From NCBI GenBank assembly GCA_964019335.1, contig OZ025738.1, forward strand, positions 124,001-188,000: 64,000 nucleotides of DNA, in the 5' to 3' direction. Numbering within the stretch: position 1 is the stretch's first letter; each line of letters begins with the position of its first letter. The stretch is from Diplonema japonicum. Taxonomy: Eukaryota; Euglenozoa; Diplonemea; Diplonemida; Diplonemidae. The notes beneath the pieces are model-generated. The model had not been told where the DNA came from and did no database searches. It worked only from the letters and a program-made list of their open reading frames with translations. This document shows, one piece after another, positions 29,011 to 38,459 of this stretch. The position numbers and the translations under genes were made by a program.

Positions 29011-30021
29011 CTATCTGTTAATACTCCCCTTCTGGAGCATTGCTTTCATTCCGATTGAGGCCGTGAGCGTCTTGCGGAGTCGTGTGATGCGGTCCCGCTT
29101 GTAGTCGGCTTTCAATTCCATTAGCTTGTCGTGCGTGGAGCGGGTGGCGAAAATAGGCCTCCTGGAGAAACCAATAGCTGCCTTTCCTCCAATGGCGATG
29201 AGGGACTTCACTCTTTTTCTCTCGTCCGCTGGGAAGGGGCGTCGCTTCTTCCGTGCCCTGCATGCTGTGTTTATCTTTACGATGAGAGCTTTGATTCTGC
29301 GCGCCCTATCTTCCAGCAGGCCTCCCAAAGACTTTCCGGTCGTCCATTCGAAGTCAATGGCCAGTTCCACCGCCGACACCTCCGAGGTGGTGTCCTTCTC
29401 CACCCAGCGCAGTTGTGACAACCATTGTAGCAGCGGGTTCAGGTACTGGGACAGGACCCCGCTCACTCCTTCGAGCTCGCCAGCTATCGGAACGGGGCAT
29501 TTCTTACCTACCACATTTCGAATCCACGGTAGCGGCTGTGTGTTGACATCCTCCTTCTGCATGAGCTCTACGTCTCGTTTCTCAACCACCACGGCTAAGT
29601 ATCGTTGCAGCTTGTCTAGGTACGCAAAGTCATGTCCTCTCGGCAGAATCGCGTGCAATTCCAGACATTGGGGCCATCCTGTCCTGTTGCGCAGTGGTTC
29701 CAAGCCGTCCTGTGCTAGCTCTTCCTGTGCGCAGGCGCACTCGTAGAGTTGGTGGCGGAGTAGGGTTACCGTGTCCGGGTACGGTGATTCACACAGGTCG
29801 CACCTGAACCCTTGTGTGCGTGATACTGTCGTTGTTGGGACTTGGCTTATGCTCTCTTCGACTTCTTCGGTGCCGTCACCTTCTGGTGCCAGGGGGACGC
29901 TTCTTTGATTCGTTCCTGCATGCGGGCTAAGGTAGGGGACCCGTCTCAGGCAGTAGGACATGAGCGGGTCTTTGGCTGTTTTCCATAGTTGGTTGGTTTT
30001 GGGATCCGCTCCCGCCTCCAT
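29011..30021 (-). CDS. nLTR-1 ORF3: CCHC finger plus conserved C-terminal region
   Basis: 336 aa from the ATG at 30021, whose frame overlaps the end of ORF2, so it could be reached by reinitiation or by frameshifting. An acidic region precedes a CCHC finger (FRCDLCESP...LLRHQLYEC). The rest has short signatures shared with other families here: LHAILPRGH, LQWLSQLRWVEK, VSAVELAIDFEWTTGKSLGG, RRPFPADERKRVKSLIAIGG, IGFSRRPIFATRS. Fragments of the same protein dominate the truncated copies (nLTR-2 and nLTR-3), so it marks the 3' end of a whole lineage. In related elements a finger in this position is the RT C-terminus; here a frame change separates it. Function is presumably nucleic-acid binding, by inference. 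Confidence 0.7.
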   Translation of the reverse strand: MEAGADPKTNQLWKTAKDPLMSYCLRRVPYLSPHAGTNQRSVPLAPEGDGTEEVEESISQVPTTTVSRTQGFRCDLCESPYPDTVTLLRHQLYECACAQEELAQDGLEPLRNRTGWPQCLELHAILPRGHDFAYLDKLQRYLAVVVEKRDVELMQKEDVNTQPLPWIRNVVGKKCPVPIAGELEGVSGVLSQYLNPLLQWLSQLRWVEKDTTSEVSAVELAIDFEWTTGKSLGGLLEDRARRIKALIVKINTACRARKKRRPFPADERKRVKSLIAIGGKAAIGFSRRPIFATRSTHDKLMELKADYKRDRITRLRKTLTASIGMKAMLQKGSINR

Positions 30022-30026
30022 CCCTC

Positions 30027-33000
30027 TCACTGTGTTCCTCTCGCCAGCGACCTGCTCCGGGCTTTCCTCACCGCGTCCCTAAAGACGTGTCCGCGTTCGG
30101 CCCAGGGTTTGTTCCCACAGTCTAGCAATTGCGCCCAGCTCCATCCTATATAGGGGAGCCACCGACAGACCAGGTTGCCTACTGGTCCCATCGGGGTGGA
30201 CCCCGTGCCGTACCCCGCAGCGATCCGCATGCATCTCTGTCGTAGTCGTTCGTCGTCGAGCGCTCCGGACACCACCTTCAGGGAGTGGTATATCACATAG
30301 GAGAGGGGATCGTTTGTGTGCCCCTTCAAGAGGACTGTGTTCACTGCGGTAGGAGAGCGTCCACGGTGGTGAGGGCCCCATAGGTTGCATGTTACCCTTG
30401 TCGACAATTTCTTGAGCGTCTCGTCACATGGGGGGGAGAACGGTCCGCTGTAGAGGCATGACGGAAGAATCGTCGTGCTGACCATGTGTGCTTTCGTCTC
30501 GAAGGCTAACCTCGTGCAACCCAGCCGGTCTAGCGAGTCAAGCGCATTCGCGGTCGGTTTGTTCCATTTCGTCCCTGTCCTGCGCGTGTTGATTTTCACG
30601 CCAAGCCCTTTGAGGTCCGACACCGTCTTGTATGGTACAGGTACTTCCGAGCCTTTCTTCATCGCCGTTCGGTCTCCCACGACTCTCGACTTGAACCCTT
30701 CCGCGGTGCCAAAGCCCACCGTCTTTTCCTCGTTGACCTGCATCTCCGTCAGGTCGCAAAACTCTAGAGTCCCTTCGACCGCTGCCTGCAGTGAGTCCCG
30801 CAGCTTCGCTAACAGATAGGCGTCGTCGGCATATGCTAGCACCTCGGCGTCCGGCGCTACCTGCTCGACGGCCCGTATCATGATGGACAGCAAGGCGTTG
30901 ATGATGATGACCGACAGCGGGCACCCCTGGAGGATTCCGTTTGTGGCCTCAAACGTGTCACCAACTCCTATGGGGTACTTGAACCTCCTCGTGATCTGGG
31001 AGTACATCCCTTGGAGTGCTCTTCCTATAGATTCGTCCATTCCCAGGGCGCTCATGAGGTCAAGGGACAGCTGTTGTGGCACCAGGTCGAAGCACTTTCT
31101 AAAATCCAGGGCCAGTCCCTCCAGCGGCTCCCCATCCACCAAAGCCAGCTCCAGCTTGGTACACAGTTCCATGAGGGCTGTCGTCGTACTGTGCTTGGGC
31201 CTAAACCCGTGCTGTCTCGGCGTGATCCAACGTTCCTGCCAGTCAAGGACACCCTTCAGCCTCGTACTCTTGATCACTTCCCTCAGCTGTTCCGCTGTGA
31301 TCGAAGTACGCGACATTAGGGTTTTCTTGATCATGTTCCCGTAGCGCTGTGCAAATCGTTCGTACTGTGGCTCGTCCTCTGGTGTCCGTGGAGAAAAGAC
31401 GCCCGACCAAGCGATCACCTCGTCCATCTTCCGTAGGTTTGCGGTCACTCCACCATCTGCCGTCTCAACCACATCTGTCCTTTGGTTTGGGTGGTCTTTG
31501 ATCCAGGCTGTGATGTGTCTGCGCTCCTTCCCAAAATCAGAGCGTATTGAACGTTCGTATGCTTTCGCCTGCATGTTCTTGCGGCATAGGAGCAGCTCCG
31601 ACAACATTCCCTGGGAGTAGTCCTCAGCTATTTCAAGCTCCCCCCTGATGCTATCAATACTCCCTGTCGCGTCGATCTTGCAGAACTCGACCTTCAGCTC
31701 TTCCCCTAGCGTCGTTATGTTTCTGAGCGCGTTCCGTATCTCCACCGGGAGCGGCCCGCAGTGTCCACCCTCATAGAGTTTCAACATTTGCTGTTTTGCA
31801 CTTCGAATTTTGAGCTTCAACTTCTCAAGCCGCTGTTGTCGATTTGTTGCCGCCCCGACTGCCGACTCCGTTGACCTCGCACTCAGCTCTGACCTCGTAG
31901 GCTCCCGTACCTTGCCCCTCCCGGTGTATACGTTGCGTACCGGTCCCATGTACCCATGTAGTAGGTATTGTTCCGCAAGGTCTGATATCTCTGAGAAAGC
32001 TTCGGTTGGCCTCTGTGCTGCAATGAACTCACGGTACCTCGACTTCTGCATCAGTGTCTCCGCTATTCCGACTGGCGCCTTCTTGGTCTTTGGTATCTCC
32101 TGCGGGACGGTGTATCTTAGGACTTCTTGTCGAAAGGCTGGGATGTTGAGTGTTACCGACAGGCATCGGTGGTCCGACCCGGAGATAGCCTCGCTTACTC
32201 CGCAATGCTCGAGCCCCTGGGCCGCGATGTTGTTCAACAGTACCCTATCAACCCGCGTATTGCAATTGGTTCTGACAAGTGTGCTCTCTACCTGTACTCC
32301 ATCCCTCCGAGCACAGAATGCAGCGGCGTCTATCCAGTCCGTCTGTAAAGCCCTCCTTAGTGTGGCGGATCGGGTTTCGTCCGTGTTGAAGTCCCCCACT
32401 ACTGCCACCAGCACGTCTCCCAGCTCGAACTTGAGTCGGTGTAGTAGGTAATGGAGAAGCTCTTCACGGTACTTTGCCTTCGTCGGGTCTTGGCCTGAGT
32501 GGCAGTATACATTCACCAGGTGGAGCCATCGCTTGTTCCCATCAAGTGAGATCTTTACGTGTGACCATCTGTCTTTATGCGGCCCAGTCGTTTCACAGAT
32601 CACCGCTGTCCGTGGTTTCTTCACAAAGGTCCCCAATCCGCCTCGCTTCGCTATCGTCAGAGACGTGACACCTTTGGTCTCCCTCCCTGGTTGTGGTTTG
32701 CTCCAGAATCTGGTGTACTGTCTGCCCCAAACATCATCTCTCAGCACGTGCTCGATCTCCAGCTGCGTCTGTGCCGTGAGGGCAGTTTCTTGGATGCAGA
32801 ACGCGTCCGGGAGGACAGTAGAGTACTCACCCAGCCGGTTGTTCAGTGCTGAGCCGTTGTGTGTGAGAATGGTGAAACTCTCTCGACCTGGTCCGGGGTG
32901 GGGTTCGACACCCTGTTCGATGAGGCGCTCAAACTTCTTGTCAGATAGACGTATCGGGTCGTATTTGGACGGACGGGAATGGGAATGGAGTGGAGGGAGT

Positions 33001-33038
33001 GGGTTTGAGGGGTGGGTTTGGGGGGAGTTCTCCTGGAG
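30027..33038 (-). CDS. nLTR-1 ORF2: APE endonuclease and reverse transcriptase
   Basis: The frame opens directly after the UGA of ORF1, in the same frame. No Met occurs before residue MLRDD at 32747, which lies inside the endonuclease. The endonuclease begins SFTILTHNGSALNNRLGEYS and has the metal-binding Glu in AFCIQETAL, then VGDFNTDE, TRVDRVLLN and SDHRCLSVTL. The RT domain shows LALDFRKCFDLVPQQL, NGILQGCPLSVIIINALLSI and the catalytic YADD in EVLAYADDAYLLAK, then a thumb and a conserved C-terminus. At 32889-32912, just before the endonuclease, lies GVEPHPGP, resembling the 2A ribosome-skipping motif (D-V/I-E-x-N-P-G-P). The full set of EN and RT catalytic residues I can check is present, so the enzyme may be functional. 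Confidence 0.85.
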   Translation of the reverse strand, partial: LQENSPQTHPSNPLPPLHSHSRPSKYDPIRLSDKKFERLIEQGVEPHPGPGRESFTILTHNGSALNNRLGEYSTVLPDAFCIQETALTAQTQLEIEHVLRDDVWGRQYTRFWSKPQPGRETKGVTSLTIAKRGGLGTFVKKPRTAVICETTGPHKDRWSHVKISLDGNKRWLHLVNVYCHSGQDPTKAKYREELLHYLLHRLKFELGDVLVAVVGDFNTDETRSATLRRALQTDWIDAAAFCARRDGVQVESTLVRTNCNTRVDRVLLNNIAAQGLEHCGVSEAISGSDHRCLSVTLNIPAFRQEVLRYTVPQEIPKTKKAPVGIAETLMQKSRYREFIAAQRPTEAFSEISDLAEQYLLHGYMGPVRNVYTGRGKVREPTRSELSARSTESAVGAATNRQQRLEKLKLKIRSAKQQMLKLYEGGHCGPLPVEIRNALRNITTLGEELKVEFCKIDATGSIDSIRGELEIAEDYSQGMLSELLLCRKNMQAKAYERSIRSDFGKERRHITAWIKDHPNQRTDVVETADGGVTANLRKMDEVIAWSGVFSPRTPEDEPQYERFAQRYGNMIKKTLMSRTSITAEQLREVIKSTRLKGVLDWQERWITPRQHGFRPKHSTTTALMELCTKLELALVDGEPLEGLALDFRKCFDLVPQQLSLDLMSALGMDESIGRALQGMYSQITRRFKYPIGVGDTFEATNGILQGCPLSVIIINALLSIMIRAVEQVAPDAEVLAYADDAYLLAKLRDSLQAAVEGTLEFCDLTEMQVNEEKTVGFGTAEGFKSRVVGDRTAMKKGSEVPVPYKTVSDLKGLGVKINTRRTGTKWNKPTANALDSLDRLGCTRLAFETKAHMVSTTILPSCLYSGPFSPPCDETLKKLSTRVTCNLWGPHHRGRSPTAVNTVLLKGHTNDPLSYVIYHSLKVVSGALDDERLRQRCMRIAAGYGTGSTPMGPVGNLVCRWLPYIGWSWAQLLDCGNKPWAERGHVFRDAVRKARSRSLARGTQ

Positions 33039-35199
33039 TCACTGCTCGCATTGCTCGCATCCGCGGCACTTTACCCTCTTGCAGTTCGGTATTATGCAGG
33101 TCTGCGCTGGGTTGCTTTTCGTGATGTTCCCGTCACAGTAGTGGCACACCCCCTTCCAGTTTTGGTACGTCCCGTTGTAGACGTGGCATACGCCCCTGCC
33201 CAGGCAGTCGTTGATGTCGGGGCCCTCGTCCAGGTCGATGTCGGTGTCATCGTCAGTTGGGGGGGGACCCAAGTCATCTTCCGTCTCCATGTCATCGTTT
33301 TCTCCCCCCTCGGCTAGCGAACGGGGCTGGTCTCTGTCCAGTCTCGAGACCGTCGCTTCCGTGAGAGCCTTTATCTGCTCGGTGAGAGCCGTCATCTGGG
33401 CGCGCATCTGCTGGACCTCCCCTCGCAGCTGCGCGTTCTCTCTCCGTAGCTCGACCACTTCCGTTGATGGCTCATCCCTGCTCGGTTCCGCCGCCAGCTT
33501 GCGGATCGCATTTTCAATGGCCGTAAGGCGGTCCTCAACAGCCGGGGTACCTGCCATCCTCGTCGTGGTGGACGTCTTTTCGGACTTCGGAGGGGCGACC
33601 TTTTTCGGGGGGGCAACCTTCTTTTCTGTAGTAGGAGGCTTGTGGCTTGGCTGGGTGGACCCCGTCACTGCACCAAGGTAGGACTTGCCTGTGGCTGCGA
33701 CCCCTGTCTTCGGTCTTCCCCATGACTGTGCAGTTGGTGTCTTCTTAATGGGCGGGCCTCCCACGTCGGGTGCTATCCTGCAGTGGAGAATCTGTCCTGT
33801 CGGGGATGTGATCCTCAGCGTCGTGGTTGGGGGTGTGCCTCCTCGGATGTACCAACACCTCAGGTTGTTGGTCCAGCCCCCGTGTAGAGGAACGGCCTCC
33901 CACTTCATGCTACGGAGTATTAACTCCACGTGCTCTACGCCGCATTGCCCGTACAGGCCCGTCAGTCGCCACCTCGGCTCCCCATGCTGTCCGCGCTGTC
34001 GTTCATCTTCGCCCAACACCTTGTCAAGGAGCGCGGTCTTCTTCTCCTCAGACGTCCTCACACCGAGGCGGCAGTCCGACTCACGAAGTGCTAGCCCCTG
34101 CTTTTCCGCCTCTGCCAGCTCTAGCGCTTCCTTCAATGTGGTCTCCTTCGGGAGCCAGGCGACGGGGGACCTCGGCACGTCCTTCGGCTTGACAAAGACA
34201 CCTCCCCTCCCGGACGTGCCCACGAACCTGTCGAGGCTGGCTCTTGGGATCGTCGCGAGCACGTCTATTCTCGGGGTCGGTCCTTCCATGATCCTGTCGA
34301 TCCTGTGGACCGTCTTGCAGCCTAAGCCCTGGAGGAGCTTTCGGGGTTCGGAGGTCACCTGCTCCCACCTCTGGGTTGAGGTGTGTGTCTTCGAGAAGAC
34401 GATCGCTACACGTGTGAACCTTGCGCCCAGGTCGATGTCCACTGTGTCCTTCGATGCGCACATGGAAATCTTCCCGCTCACTACGAACAAGAACATCTTT
34501 CTGTTGGTGAACTCACCGTCTGCCTTGAGTACGATGTCGTACTCGTGTCGTTCTGTGCCGCGGCGCTTGAGGATGAGCGCCTTGTTCCCGTCCCATCCCA
34601 TCTCCTTGGCCTCTCTTGCGTTTTCTTCGGTTGCGATGGCAACCCCGTCCTTCCCCGCCACCAGCTCTTCCCACGACACGAAGGGCTGGTCAAACTGCCC
34701 CTGCTCCAGCGACCAGCGTTTCGCTGCTTGTGGTACTTTCTGCGGCGGCTTGCTGTTTGGTCCTCTCCAGGATCTCGCCTCACCGTCCGAGATCGGAATG
34801 TCTACTCGCGGCAGTTTGAACTGCTGTACTGCTTTTTTCAGAACGTTTACGTTGAACGGTTCTGACGCGTTGAGATAAGCCCGACCGTCGAAGGCGACGT
34901 GGATGGGTAGCTTTTTGGACTCTCCCGAGATAGGTGAGACTGCGAGGGCGCCGTTATCGACCGTCAACAAGCGGACTGTCCTTCGCGTGCTGGGTGCAGT
35001 AGGTGTCGTAGTTCCCGGTGACGTTTACTTGGTATTCTTCGCTTCCTCGCAACTCTTGTATCATGCGGCGTCTAATGTCGCTTCCCTTCTTCCCTAGCTT
35101 CTCTCCGACCACTCCGTAGAAGGAGTTCCCGTTCCCGTTCCCGTACGCCTTTCTGTGCGCCGTCATCCCGAAGCCCTTCATAGCTTTTAAAATGTCCAT
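33039..35199 (-). CDS. nLTR-1 ORF1: OTU-like domain, coiled coil, Cys-rich domain (one frameshift)
   Basis: The N-terminal part runs in one frame from the ATG at 35199 to about 34960 (OTU-like: YGNGNGNSFYGVVGEKLG, KGSDIRRRMIQELR, NYDTYCTQHAK), then continues in the frame ending at 33039 (DNGALAVSPISGESKKLPIHV completes the fold). The expected catalytic Cys (GNC-F) is Ser. A middle segment (DRFVGTSGRGGVFVKPKDVP, TLKEALELAEAEKQ) is shared with the ORF1 at 1-1296. Later come a Pro/Lys-rich linker, a coiled coil (STEVVELRRENAQLRGEVQQ), an acidic stretch, and a C-terminal Cys-rich zinc-binding region (CHYCDGN, CIIPNCKRVKCRGCEQCEQ). The stop is UGA, followed by C. The 34960 frameshift may be real decay or a sequence error. 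Confidence 0.7.
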
Positions 35200-35479
35200 G
35201 GTTGACGTGGACCGCTGATGCTGAAATTGATGCTGTTGATGTGTTGTTTGCGCTCTTCTCTCCTTCCCTTCCTTGTACTAACCTAGAAACCTTTACCCTT
35301 CCTAAACTTATACACTTCCTTTGACCCTACACTTCTGTTTACTTTTATTTCCGTTACACTTTTACACTTCTTCTAAATCTTTATACTCCGTTGAACCTTG
35401 ATGTCGCGTTCTCACTTCCAATATTTGTATTTTCTTTTCAAACCGTTGCTGTGTGAACTTTATCGGCACGGTCGGACAC

Positions 35480-35518
35480 CAATAAAGTACAGAAACTGTA
35501 GCTTTAGAATCGTTGGTA
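35480..35518 (-). other. Spliced-leader exon sequence at the 5' end of the retrotransposon
   Basis: The minus strand reads ACCAACGATTCTAAAGC, then TACAGTTTCTGTACTTTATT, then G, 38-39 bases in all. The second half equals the 3' half of the Leishmania SL, and the first half resembles the published Diplonema SL (from memory). It is followed by GTGTCCG. Downstream I see no convincing Sm site or T-run terminator, so an SL copied into DNA with the retrotransposon mRNA is more likely than an active SL RNA gene. Both remain possible. Confidence 0.75.
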
Positions 35519-35820
35519 AAAAAAAAAAGAAAAAAAAAGAAGAGAGTGGGGATAAAAGAGATTCCTGTCTCTACTTAAAAGAAAAACTAGAATAGGAGAA
35601 TTATTAAAAAAAATAAAATAAAAATGTATCAGCGCATTTCATCAAAAAGAAGGTTTTTTTCCCACGCAAGAATCTTTTAAAAAAAAAAAGGTATATTATC
35701 AAGGCCCCCCACCCCCCCTTGAGGACCACCTTCTTTATAATATTAATTGCTAAAAAAAAAAAAAAAAGTAGGGATTAGCATCGTTTTTGAGAGTTTTATC
35801 CACCATCCTTTTCAACATTT

Positions 35821-36495
35821 TCAATTCCGAGCAGGAGCAGAAGGCTGTGTGGCACCATATTGCTCCTGTTGTTGAGGAGCCGTCGGTTGTTCCCCAGCAG
35901 GAGGGTAAGCAGGCTCCCCCTTCTGAGGCGGTGTTGAAACAGGTACAGGGACAGGTGCAGGGACAGGTGCTGGTACAGGAGTGCCCACAATGTATCCAGG
36001 CTGGACTGTCTGAAGCTCTACCTGTTGAGGCTGTTGCTGAGGAGGAGGAATGCTGGGACGGCAGCAGCAGTACCCAGGGGTCATGTACTGGTGGGAGGCT
36101 TGTCTGTGGACCTGGCACATGACACAGAGAGAGCACCAGAATGAGGCACAACAGTCGCGAACCACAGTGCCCTCGATCCCGTACTTCTTCCTCGCCTTGT
36201 CGCGCATCGCCCAAGAGAACACGAACATGGGGAGGCTCCCTATCAACCCAAATGTTGCGTACCCCAGGGTCCCCAGCAGGCACACCCCACAGGACACAGG
36301 GATGTTCTTCGTCTCTGCATGGTCCTGGCACACCGCCTCGTAGTAGTTCCCTGTCATGCAGTACCCGCACCACAGGGTGTCGCAGCAGAGCCCCATGTCC
36401 TGGAAGCAGTCGAACAGGCCGTGCTGCCAGTCGTTCCGTTGGTCAAAGGGGGCAGTCGTCGTGGGGGCAGCGGCGGTAGCTTCAGGTGTCATCAT
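35821..36495 (-). CDS. PLAC8-family membrane protein, copy A
   Basis: 224 aa, with two adjacent Met codons at the start. The acceptor TTTTTTTTTTAG at 36524 lies just upstream. The PLAC8 core spans about 20-140: LFDCFQDMGLCCDTLWCGYC, a hydrophobic stretch (VCLLGTLGYATFGLIGSLPM), RDKARKKYGIEG, then DCCASFWCSLCVMCQVHRQ. The Cys clusters and the C..CQ..R motif are diagnostic of the cornifelin/PLAC8/FW2.2 family (membrane proteins linked to metal tolerance or cell-size control). A Pro/Gln-rich tail follows with PVPAPVPAPVPVPV. This copy differs from B-F at the C-terminus, which extends into EQYGATQPSAPARN, and at the N-terminus (MMTPEAT). Confidence 0.85.
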   Translation of the reverse strand: MMTPEATAAAPTTTAPFDQRNDWQHGLFDCFQDMGLCCDTLWCGYCMTGNYYEAVCQDHAETKNIPVSCGVCLLGTLGYATFGLIGSLPMFVFSWAMRDKARKKYGIEGTVVRDCCASFWCSLCVMCQVHRQASHQYMTPGYCCCRPSIPPPQQQPQQVELQTVQPGYIVGTPVPAPVPAPVPVPVSTPPQKGEPAYPPAGEQPTAPQQQEQYGATQPSAPARN

Positions 36496-37391
36496 GGTGT
36501 TAAGGTGGAAAAGAACAGGAAACCTAAAAAAAAAAAGGGGATTTGATGAGACGGTAGGTAAGGAAAAAAAAAAGGACATAGTAATTATTGAGAATTCTTT
36601 TTTCTTTTCATTTTCTTCTTCTTGTTTCTTTTTTCTTTCCGGACTTGGCCGTGTTGGAAAAAAAAAAAGAGAATATTAAAAAAAAAATGAAAAACAAAAA
36701 AAAGAACAAAGATAGGAATCAAAAAAAAAAAAAAAAAAACAAGAAACGAGAGTTGTAATTACGAAGCTAGAAATCTCTCGCCATTTTCTTCTTTTTTCTT
36801 TTTCATTCTTTTTTACGGAGAATATAATGCTTTAGGCTAGGATCGCATATCAGCTTTCTTTTCTTTTTTTTTTTTTAAAGATCGCTTGTGTCACTTTTTC
36901 TTCTTTATCTCTTGCGGGTGGAAACGTAAAAAGTAAAAAAAGGGGTAAAAAAAAGGGAGGGGGGAAACCACAGTTTGAATGCTTTAGAAAAAAAAAGGGG
37001 GGGAGAGGGTTAGTGGAACTATTGAGGCAACAATAAAAAAAAGCAAAAGAGAGGAACCTGAGAGGAAGAACAAAAAAAAAAAGAAGAAAAGAGGGTACTA
37101 GAAGAGATGGCCTACCACCCCCTCTTTTCCCGTTTTCTTGTTTATGTTTATCATATCTACCAGCATTCAAGGATCCTATGGTTTTTTTCCCCCCTTCTTC
37201 TTCTCCTTTCTGTATCGCGAAGTAGACTATTTGCAACCCTGGGGGGAAACAAAACAGCTGCTTCTTTTCCTACTCCTTTTTTTTTTTCTTTCTTTTTTTT
37301 ATCTCCGCCATAGGAAAAATTCAAAATAACAATTCTATTGCTTCGCTTTTACAGCAACCTTCATTTTTCTCTTTTCTATTCTTTTCTTACC
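36496..37391. other. PLAC8 intergenic spacer
   Basis: A/T-homopolymer rich, no coding frame supported. Not homologous to the spacers between copies B-F. The acceptor of copy A lies at 36524-36545. Confidence 0.6.
36524..36545 (-). promoter_or_regulatory. Predicted SL acceptor of PLAC8 copy A
   Basis: Minus strand: ATCAAATCCCC, then a T run ending in AG at 36525-36524, 28 bases before the first ATG. Confidence 0.55.
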
Positions 37392-38024
37392 CTAAGCCTG
37401 TTGTTGAGGAGCCGTCGGTTGTTCCCCAGCAGGAGGGTAAGCAGGCTCCCCCTTCTGAGGCGGTGTTGAAACAGGTACAGGGACAGGTGCAGGGACAGGT
37501 GCTGGTACAGGAGTGCCCACAATGTATCCAGGCTGGACTGTCTGAAGCTCTACCTGTTGAGGCTGTTGCTGAGGAGGAGGAATGCTGGGACGGCAGCAGC
37601 AGTACCCAGGGGTCATGTACTGGTGGGAGGCTTGTCTGTGGACCTGGCACATGACACAGAGAGAGCACCAGAATGAGGCACAACAGTCGCGAACCACAGT
37701 GCCCTCGATCCCGTACTTCTTCCTCGCCTTGTCGCGCATTGCCCAAGAGAACACGAACATGGGGAGGCTCCCTATCAACCCAAATGTTGCGTACCCCAGG
37801 GTCCCCAGCAGGCACACCCCACAGGACACAGGGATGTTCTTCGTCTCTGCATGGTCCTGGCACACCGCCTCGTAGTAGTTCCCTGTCATGCAGTACCCGC
37901 ACCACAAGGTGTCGCAGCAGAGCCCCATGTCCTGGAAGCAGTCGAACAGGCCGTGCTGCCAGTCGTTCCGTTGGTCAAAGGGGGCAGTCGTCGTGGGGGC
38001 AGCGGCGGAAGGTTGCGAAGTCAT
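37392..38024 (-). CDS. PLAC8-family protein, copy B
   Basis: 210 aa beginning MTSQPSAAAPTTTAP. The core is identical in sequence to copy A from FDQRNDWQHG through PAPVPAPVPVPV, and it ends APQQQA. Its 5' half and upstream flank match copy D (3151 bp away), while its 3' half differs from D by a 15-bp in-frame insertion in the PVPAP repeat and by point changes. Confidence 0.85.
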   Translation of the reverse strand: MTSQPSAAAPTTTAPFDQRNDWQHGLFDCFQDMGLCCDTLWCGYCMTGNYYEAVCQDHAETKNIPVSCGVCLLGTLGYATFGLIGSLPMFVFSWAMRDKARKKYGIEGTVVRDCCASFWCSLCVMCQVHRQASHQYMTPGYCCCRPSIPPPQQQPQQVELQTVQPGYIVGTPVPAPVPAPVPVPVSTPPQKGEPAYPPAGEQPTAPQQQA

Positions 38025-38410
38025 TTTCTTCTTTTCTTTTTCTTTTAAAAAACCTGTTATTATTTTGTGTTTTTGAGTAAATCGGTTTACAGGGGGGGGG
38101 AAAGTATAAAGAGGTTAGAATAAATAGCTTTTTCTTCTCGTTTCCTCTTTTTCTTTCTTCGTGGAAATAGGGTGAGAAAGAAGAACAAGAAGAAATTCAC
38201 TATGACAGGAAAGTGGTTAGAGGAGGGCTCAAAAAGACTTAAGAGAATCTGATTTTAAAAAAAGAAAATGGGAGTCTTTTGCTTTTTTTTTCTTATTTTA
38301 TCCCATTATCTTTGATAGAAAATACGAGCGGAGAGGAACTAGCCGTTGTTTGAACGGTGCTGCCAAAAGAAAATAAAAAAAGAAAAGAAGAGGTAAACAA
38401 AAGAAAAAAA

Positions 38411-38459
38411 ATATATGAGTTAAAGGAAGTCTTCGGGAGACGCCCCCTTGTTCTCATCA
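38411..38459 (-). mobile_element. nLTR-2 tail-only copy in PLAC8 spacer B-C
   Basis: Only the 45-base family tail (ATGAGAACAAGGGGGCGTCT to AACTCATAT) is present, with two changes. It is immediately preceded by an A-run on the plus strand. The surrounding spacer is shared with the C-D spacer, so one insertion predates the local duplication. Confidence 0.7.

Larger units (their letters stand above)
28985..35518 (-). mobile_element. Near-complete non-LTR retrotransposon (nLTR-1)
   Basis: In transcription order: SL-like 5' end (35518-35480), about 280 bases of leader, ORF1 (35199-33039, one frameshift), ORF2 endonuclease-RT (33038-30027), overlapping ORF3 (30021-29011), and an A/T-rich 3' region whose end I cannot place exactly (between 28850 and 28985). 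The endonuclease is of the APE type. There are no LTRs. The order ORF1 - EN - RT - C-terminal finger is that of L1Tc/ingi-like and CR1/L2-like elements, but the third ORF and the OTU-like domain are unusual. Confidence 0.85.

Noticed and set aside
30475-34878. Plus-strand open frames opposite the retrotransposon, up to 397 codons
   Set aside because: High GC content of the ORFs leaves antisense frames open. The minus frames hold the EN, RT and OTU motifs.
35400-35518. Active SL RNA gene
   Set aside because: Not fully excluded, but I see no clear Sm-binding site, no stable intron stems and no T-run terminator after the exon. The position at the 5' end of a complete retroelement is better explained as a copied SL.
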